From Streptomyces taklimakanensis (GTDB lineage: Bacteria > Actinomycetota > Actinomycetes > Streptomycetales > Streptomycetaceae), in contig NZ_WIXO01000001.1 in assembly GCF_009709575.1 (NCBI RefSeq), forward strand, positions 1,426,001 through 1,490,000: a stretch of DNA of 64,000 nt. Direction: 5' to 3'. Shown here in pieces: positions 60,490 through 64,000 of the stretch. The notes under the pieces are model-generated. The model saw nothing but the letters and a program-made list of their open reading frames with translations. It ran no database searches and had not been told where the DNA came from. Numbering within the stretch: the stretch's first letter is position 1; every line of letters starts with the position of its first letter. The translations under genes and the position numbers were made by a program.

Positions 60490-62196
60490 TCAGGCGCCGC
60501 GGTCGAGCAGCCGCAGTTGGATCTGGGCCAACAGACGGGAGTCGGGGTCCGCCAGGTCGATCCCCGACACCTGGACGAGCCGACGGAGGCGGTAGCGCAG
60601 GCTGTTGGGGTGCACGCCCAGGGCCCGGGAGGCGGCGGGCACGTCGCCGAAGTGGTCGAGGTACGCCCGCAGGGTCTCCACCGTGGAGATTCCGCCGTGC
60701 TCGGCGTCGAACGCCGCCAGTCGGGCCACGGGCGTCTGCGGGGGCAGCGACAGTCCTTCGAGCGCGTCGGCGATCCGGCCCATGCCGACCGCCTCGGCCA
60801 CCTCCCCCACCCGGGCGTGGGTGGGGGCTCCGCGGGTCTCCAGCAGGGCCCGCAGCGCCTCCTCGGCCGATCGGCGGGACTCGGGCAGCCGGGCGGGGCC
60901 GTCCACCACCTCTCCCAGGCCGATCCTCACCTCCGCGCCCAACGCGGCCGACGCCTGCCGCACCAGCGAGGCCCCCAGCCGCGCCACCTGGGCTTCGGCC
61001 CGTTCCCCGGCCGCCTCCAGGGCGCCCACGACCACCAGGACCGCGCCGCCCAGCAGGACGGCCACGGCCCGGTGCCCCCGGGCGGCACAGTGCAGCGTCA
61101 ACATGCCGGACAGCCGCGCGGAGGTCTCGTCCTCCCGACCCGGTCCGGCGTCCTCCCGGCCCGGCACGACGCGCACCGCCAGCACCGCGTAGGACCCGCG
61201 CGCCGGCAGTACGGCCCGCTCGGCCGCCGCCTCGGGGGAGCCGCGTCCCTCCAGCAGGGCCCGCACCGCCTCCTCGACGAGGTGTTCGTGCCCTCCGCGG
61301 GTGCGGTGACGGATCAGGTGGGGGGCCGCCGTCCGGGCCGCCGCCCGCAGGATGTCCGTCGCGTTCGGCGCGAGGGGGCGCCCGGCGGCCGCCACCCAGA
61401 TCGAGCCCAGGGGTTCACCGCCCGCCCTGACCACCGCCACCAGACGCTCCGGGGCGTCTCCCCGCGCCGGTCGGTGCAGGACGTCCCCCGAACTCCACAG
61501 CGCCCGGAAGAAGCCGTCCTCCCGCATCGCGGCGACGCGCCACTCCGGGACGCGGCGGCCGAGGATCGTCAGCCGTCGCACCTCGTCCACCTCCTGCTGT
61601 TCGGAGGAGTAGGCGAGCACCCGCGACCGGGTGTCCTCGATGGTCACCGCGCCGTCGACCAGCGCCGCCACCGCTTCGGCGAGCCCGTCCAGATCGCCCG
61701 GCGCCACGGCCGCCATCGCCGGGTCGGGCGGGACGCCCACCGAGGCCAGTCCCGCCCGCAGCACGCTCACCAGTTGTGCCCAGGGGCTCCACGCCGTGCG
61801 GAGGAGCACCACGGTGCCGGTCTCCTCGGCGGCCTCCCGCAGCGCCGTGGACGGCCGCCCCGAGCGCCCCGGCCCGAACACCACGGCCGCCGCTCCGGCC
61901 TCTCCGGCCCGGCGCACGATGTCGACGGCGACGGCCGACTCCGGGTCGACGCCGACCACCAGCAGCAGCTCCCCCGGGCCGGTCGCGGGCTCCGTCTCGT
62001 CCAGCACGGTCACCCCGGTGACCGGCGCCCCCAGCCCCCGGGGGGCCACGCACGGCTCCACCGCCCCGGCCCCCACCACGGACAGCAGACCCTCCAGGGT
62101 GACCCGGGGCGCGCTCCCCGCGGGGCCCTCGGGCGGCCCGCCCGTGGCGCCCGTGCCGTCCGTGCCGTCCGTGTCCCCCGTACCGTTCGCCCCCAT
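60490..62196 (-). CDS. PucR family transcriptional regulator
   Basis: A 568-residue regulator. The first 20 residues are a G/T/D repeat from 9-bp units. An N-terminal purine-catabolism-regulator-like sensor domain (about 30-160) is followed by a GGDEF-like middle region and the C-terminal PucR helix-turn-helix: LRAYLDHFGDVPAASRAL, GVHPNSLRYRLRRL, about residues 505-540. Family members control purine, proline, GABA or other catabolic genes, usually as activators. It lies upstream of the lysA-like gene on the same strand and might control it. The 341-bp region upstream carries two palindromic elements. No stop or frame problem is seen. Confidence 0.87.
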   Translation of the reverse strand: MGANGTGDTDGTDGTGATGGPPEGPAGSAPRVTLEGLLSVVGAGAVEPCVAPRGLGAPVTGVTVLDETEPATGPGELLLVVGVDPESAVAVDIVRRAGEAGAAAVVFGPGRSGRPSTALREAAEETGTVVLLRTAWSPWAQLVSVLRAGLASVGVPPDPAMAAVAPGDLDGLAEAVAALVDGAVTIEDTRSRVLAYSSEQQEVDEVRRLTILGRRVPEWRVAAMREDGFFRALWSSGDVLHRPARGDAPERLVAVVRAGGEPLGSIWVAAAGRPLAPNATDILRAAARTAAPHLIRHRTRGGHEHLVEEAVRALLEGRGSPEAAAERAVLPARGSYAVLAVRVVPGREDAGPGREDETSARLSGMLTLHCAARGHRAVAVLLGGAVLVVVGALEAAGERAEAQVARLGASLVRQASAALGAEVRIGLGEVVDGPARLPESRRSAEEALRALLETRGAPTHARVGEVAEAVGMGRIADALEGLSLPPQTPVARLAAFDAEHGGISTVETLRAYLDHFGDVPAASRALGVHPNSLRYRLRRLVQVSGIDLADPDSRLLAQIQLRLLDRGA

Positions 62197-62343
62197 CGAC
62201 TCCCCCTCCCCGCCGTCGAGCCGGCACAGCGGAACTCACGGCGGGCACTCAGCGTAGGACAGGCTCCGGCTCCGGGTCCCGCCTTTCGCGGAGCTCCGGC
62301 CGGACGGATTCGGAATTCCCCGGAGCGCCGGCTCCACCGTGTT

Positions 62344-62355
62344 CGCGATATCGCG
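62344..62355. promoter_or_regulatory. 12-bp palindrome in the pucR-ATPase gap
   Basis: CGCGATATCGCG, perfect on both strands, in the divergent gap. The ATAT core is unusual for this genome. A possible operator. Confidence 0.35.
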
Positions 62356-62356
62356 C

Positions 62357-62401
62357 GGCGATTCCCCGAAAGGAGCGTGAGGGGAAGCGTGGGGAATCGC
62401 C
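62357..62401. promoter_or_regulatory. Inverted repeat with 23-nt spacer in the pucR-ATPase gap
   Basis: GGCGATTCCCC (62357-62367) and GGGGAATCGCC (62391-62401) are perfect 11-bp complements. The wide spacer suggests two operator half-sites or a stem-loop; it lies in the 341-bp divergent gap (62197-62537), which contains no gene. Confidence 0.4.
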
Positions 62402-62537
62402 GTGAGCGGTCCGGAAAGCACCGAACGTGTCCGTGGGGAACACCACGTTTTCCCGCGCCCGTCGGGTTCGTCCCGGCGATCGGGCGGGAAGGCGGGGACG
62501 AGAGCCGGGGAAACAGCTCGCGACACAGGGAGGACCG

Positions 62538-62936
62538 ATGCGCAAGAAGGGCCGGTCCCGGGAACGGCTGCCGAACCGCCCCCCGCAGACCGGGGAACGG
62601 GCACGGGAGGTCGCCCGCGGATTCGTGCGCGCCATAAAGCCGAACGCGCAGGTCGCGGATGTGGACGCCGTGCTGCTGGGCGTCTCGGAGCTGGTCTCCA
62701 ACGCGGTTCGCCACGCCGGCGGGGTGACGGATTTCCACCTGGAGGCCACGCACGGCGGAGTCGAGGTGTCGGTCTCCGATGCCAGTGTCCGGCGTCCCCG
62801 GACGGTCCAGATAAACCCCTCGGTGCCCGGCGGATTCGGTTGGTTGCTGGTGCGCGAGCTGGCCTCCGAGGTCACGGTCGTGCTACGCCCCGGAGAGGGC
62901 AAGACGATCCGGGCGGCGTTTCCCCTCCGGGCGTGA
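62538..62936 (+). CDS. ATP-binding anti-sigma/regulatory kinase-like protein (GHKL, RsbW-like)
   Basis: A 132-residue single-domain GHKL ATPase. The N box is LLGVSELVSNAVRHAGG, the G1 region VEVSVSDASVRRP and the G2 region VPGGFGWLLVRELASEV, as in the many Streptomyces RsbW/SpoIIAB-like proteins. These bind ATP and may serve as anti-sigma factors or phosphorylate anti-sigma-factor antagonists. No sigma factor or antagonist gene is nearby. The first 25 residues are basic. AGGGAGGA lies 5 nt before the ATG. The target is unknown. Confidence 0.88.
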   Translation: MRKKGRSRERLPNRPPQTGERAREVARGFVRAIKPNAQVADVDAVLLGVSELVSNAVRHAGGVTDFHLEATHGGVEVSVSDASVRRPRTVQINPSVPGGFGWLLVRELASEVTVVLRPGEGKTIRAAFPLRA

Positions 62937-63146
62937 CGGCGCGGGTCGGGGGAACACGCGGCGGCCCCGTCACCGGTCGAAATTCTCCGACCCGTTCACC
63001 GTTCCACTTCTCGGAAATGCCCGTGGAATATGCCGGCACGGTTGCGGGCGCGGTTCGGGCGTTCCCCGTCCGCCCGCTCTCCGGCGACGGACGACTTTCG
63101 GGGCGGGGTCGGGACGAGGTCGGGACGGGTCCGGGGCGGGCCCGCC

Positions 63147-63623
63147 TCAGGCCCCGGCCGGCTCCCGTTCGCCGATGACCTCGCCGTCGTCGGTCTCTCC
63201 CGCACGCCGGAAGCCGAGCCTCAGGTAGAACTCCTCGGGCCCGCCCTCGCCCGGCTTCCAGGTCACCGTCACCCGCGTTCCCCCGCGCCTGCGGATCTCC
63301 TCGCAGACCGCTTCCACCGCGAAGCGGCCGTATCCGCGCCCCTGCTCGTCGGCGGCGATCGCCAGCCGCCACAGGCCGGAGCGGGGCGAGCCGTCCGGAC
63401 CGTCGACGTCGAAGGGGACGTCGAAGAAGGCCATCACGAAGCCCACGATCCGGTCGCCGTCGCAGATCAGTCGCGGCCAGGCGATCTCGGGATGCACGTA
63501 CGCCTCGGCGAGCGACTGCGCGACCGGATCCACGAACCGCTCCTGTCCGGGCCGGACCGCCAGACGGCACGCGTCGAGGACATTGTCGGGGGTCACCTTC
63601 TCCAGGCGGAGCGCCGTTGTCAT
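63147..63623 (-). CDS. GNAT family N-acetyltransferase
   Basis: A 158-residue acetyltransferase. Opening strand and helix LRLEKVTPDNVLDACRLAV; motif LICDGDRIVGFVMAFFDVP; the acetyl-CoA loop AIAADEQGRGYGRFAVEAVC has the Q/R-x-x-G-x-G/A signature; the C-terminal EEFYLRLGFRRAGE is the usual last strand and helix. The pattern resembles the BltD/spermine acetyltransferase branch, which acts on polyamines, but this is a weak inference. TAGGGT and 6 nt precede the ATG, again leaderless. The upstream 106 bp separate it from the HPP gene. Confidence 0.88.
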   Translation of the reverse strand: MTTALRLEKVTPDNVLDACRLAVRPGQERFVDPVAQSLAEAYVHPEIAWPRLICDGDRIVGFVMAFFDVPFDVDGPDGSPRSGLWRLAIAADEQGRGYGRFAVEAVCEEIRRRGGTRVTVTWKPGEGGPEEFYLRLGFRRAGETDDGEVIGEREPAGA

Positions 63624-63629
63624 GCCCGC

Positions 63630-63635
63630 ACCCTA
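63630..63635 (-). promoter_or_regulatory. -10 box TAGGGT, leaderless GNAT gene
   Basis: Minus strand TAGGGT (63635-63630), 6 nt, then ATG at 63623; identical in hexamer and spacing to the TetR gene at 10849. Confidence 0.55.
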
Positions 63636-63729
63636 CAGACACCCCGAACGTCAAACGCTCCGCCTCCTGCCCCGGAACGGCGGCGGAGCGTCGGTCGGCC
63701 GGGACGGGGTGACCGTGGGTGGGCCGCTC

Positions 63730-64000
63730 TCACCACCAGTAGGTCGGGTAGTTCGGGGCGGCGCGCAGCCGGCCGGTCGCGGTGCCGACGACGACCAGGA
63801 GCGTGGCGGCGGCGGCCAGCAGGACGAGGAAGAGCAGCGGGTCGGGCGACTGGGCCACCACGATGACGGCGGTGGCCGCCGCGGGCGAGTGGGGTGTGCG
63901 GGCCAGCATCATCACGCCGAGCGCGAGTCCGCCCGCCACGCCGGCGCCCCAGGTGGAGCTGCCGGCCACCGCCAGGACGGCGAATCCGGTCAGGGCGGAC
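63730..64000 (-). CDS. HPP family membrane protein, 5' end cut by window edge
   Basis: The frame is open to base 64000, so only the last 89 or so residues are seen. They form three hydrophobic helices around LARTPHSPAAATAVIVV, the HPP-like motif, followed by PLLFLVLLAAAATLLVVVG and a tail ending NYPTYWW. HPP proteins are membrane proteins of uncertain role, some of them nitrite or anion channels. The start must lie beyond the window. The C-terminal motif and its ending agree well with the family. Confidence 0.75.
   Translation of the reverse strand, partial: SALTGFAVLAVAGSSTWGAGVAGGLALGVMMLARTPHSPAAATAVIVVAQSPDPLLFLVLLAAAATLLVVVGTATGRLRAAPNYPTYWW

Noticed and set aside
1..64000. tRNA, rRNA, CRISPR array, insertion sequence, prophage or integrated plasmid
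   Set aside because: No cloverleaf-like sequence, regularly spaced repeats, transposase, integrase or attachment duplication was found. Composition is uniform across the window.

Overview
The window is 64 kb of very GC-rich DNA with the strong third-position GC bias, GTG starts, Tat and lipoprotein signals, short intergenic gaps and gene families typical of Streptomyces. It looks like core-chromosome sequence: I see no rRNA, tRNA, CRISPR, insertion sequence, phage or integrase gene. About 43 genes are supported. The first (DUF4232) and last (HPP family) run off the window edges.

Layout. 1-12.5 kb: DUF4232 protein, Gfo/Idh/MocA oxidoreductase, a small operon (SRPBCC, unknown protein, phytoene-desaturase-like FAD enzyme), then three exported hydrolases (PhoX phosphatase, PI-PLC, GH89 alpha-N-acetylglucosaminidase), a TetR regulator and a DUF4253 protein. 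12.5-29.3 kb: starch/maltodextrin locus, with a two-catalytic-domain amylopullulanase, a secreted CBM20 alpha-amylase, an operon malE-malF-malG-alpha-glucosidase-lacI, and facing it a second solute-binding lipoprotein (malE2) followed by malR. No ATPase is encoded here; streptomycetes normally use the shared MsiK. 29.3-37.2 kb: PAP2 phosphatase, a lone MT0933-type antitoxin-like protein, glnE, glnA2 and nadE. 37.2-45.7 kb: two MFS exporters (one with its own TetR gene), a membrane-anchored EEP-family phosphatase/nuclease, panB and a DrrAB-type ABC exporter. 45.7-52.4 kb: a large AfsR/SARP-type regulator, M50 protease, npdG, two small proteins and map. 52.5-64 kb: a secreted GH5 mannanase with a CebR-type operator, lipoprotein, single-domain prim-pol protein, ddaH, Rsm22-like methyltransferase, a diaminopimelate-decarboxylase-like enzyme, a PucR regulator, an anti-sigma-like ATPase, a GNAT acetyltransferase and HPP.

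How it works together. In the maltose locus, extracellular amylase and pullulanase degrade starch, a lipoprotein receptor captures maltodextrins, MalF/MalG import them and the cytoplasmic alpha-glucosidase cleaves them. LacI-type repressors probably act on repeated TTGC-N-GCAA sites upstream of malE, malE2 and the amylase. The striking feature is that both receptor and repressor are present twice, with near-identical DNA-recognition helices in the two repressors.

Regulatory features stand out throughout. Perfect GC-rich inverted repeats follow many genes and are probable terminators. At least seven genes start 6-7 nt after a TANNNT -10 hexamer and are probably leaderless. Good operator candidates (CebR, TetR, MalR, PHO-box) can be read directly. 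All functional calls rest on motifs recognised by eye; no database search was run.
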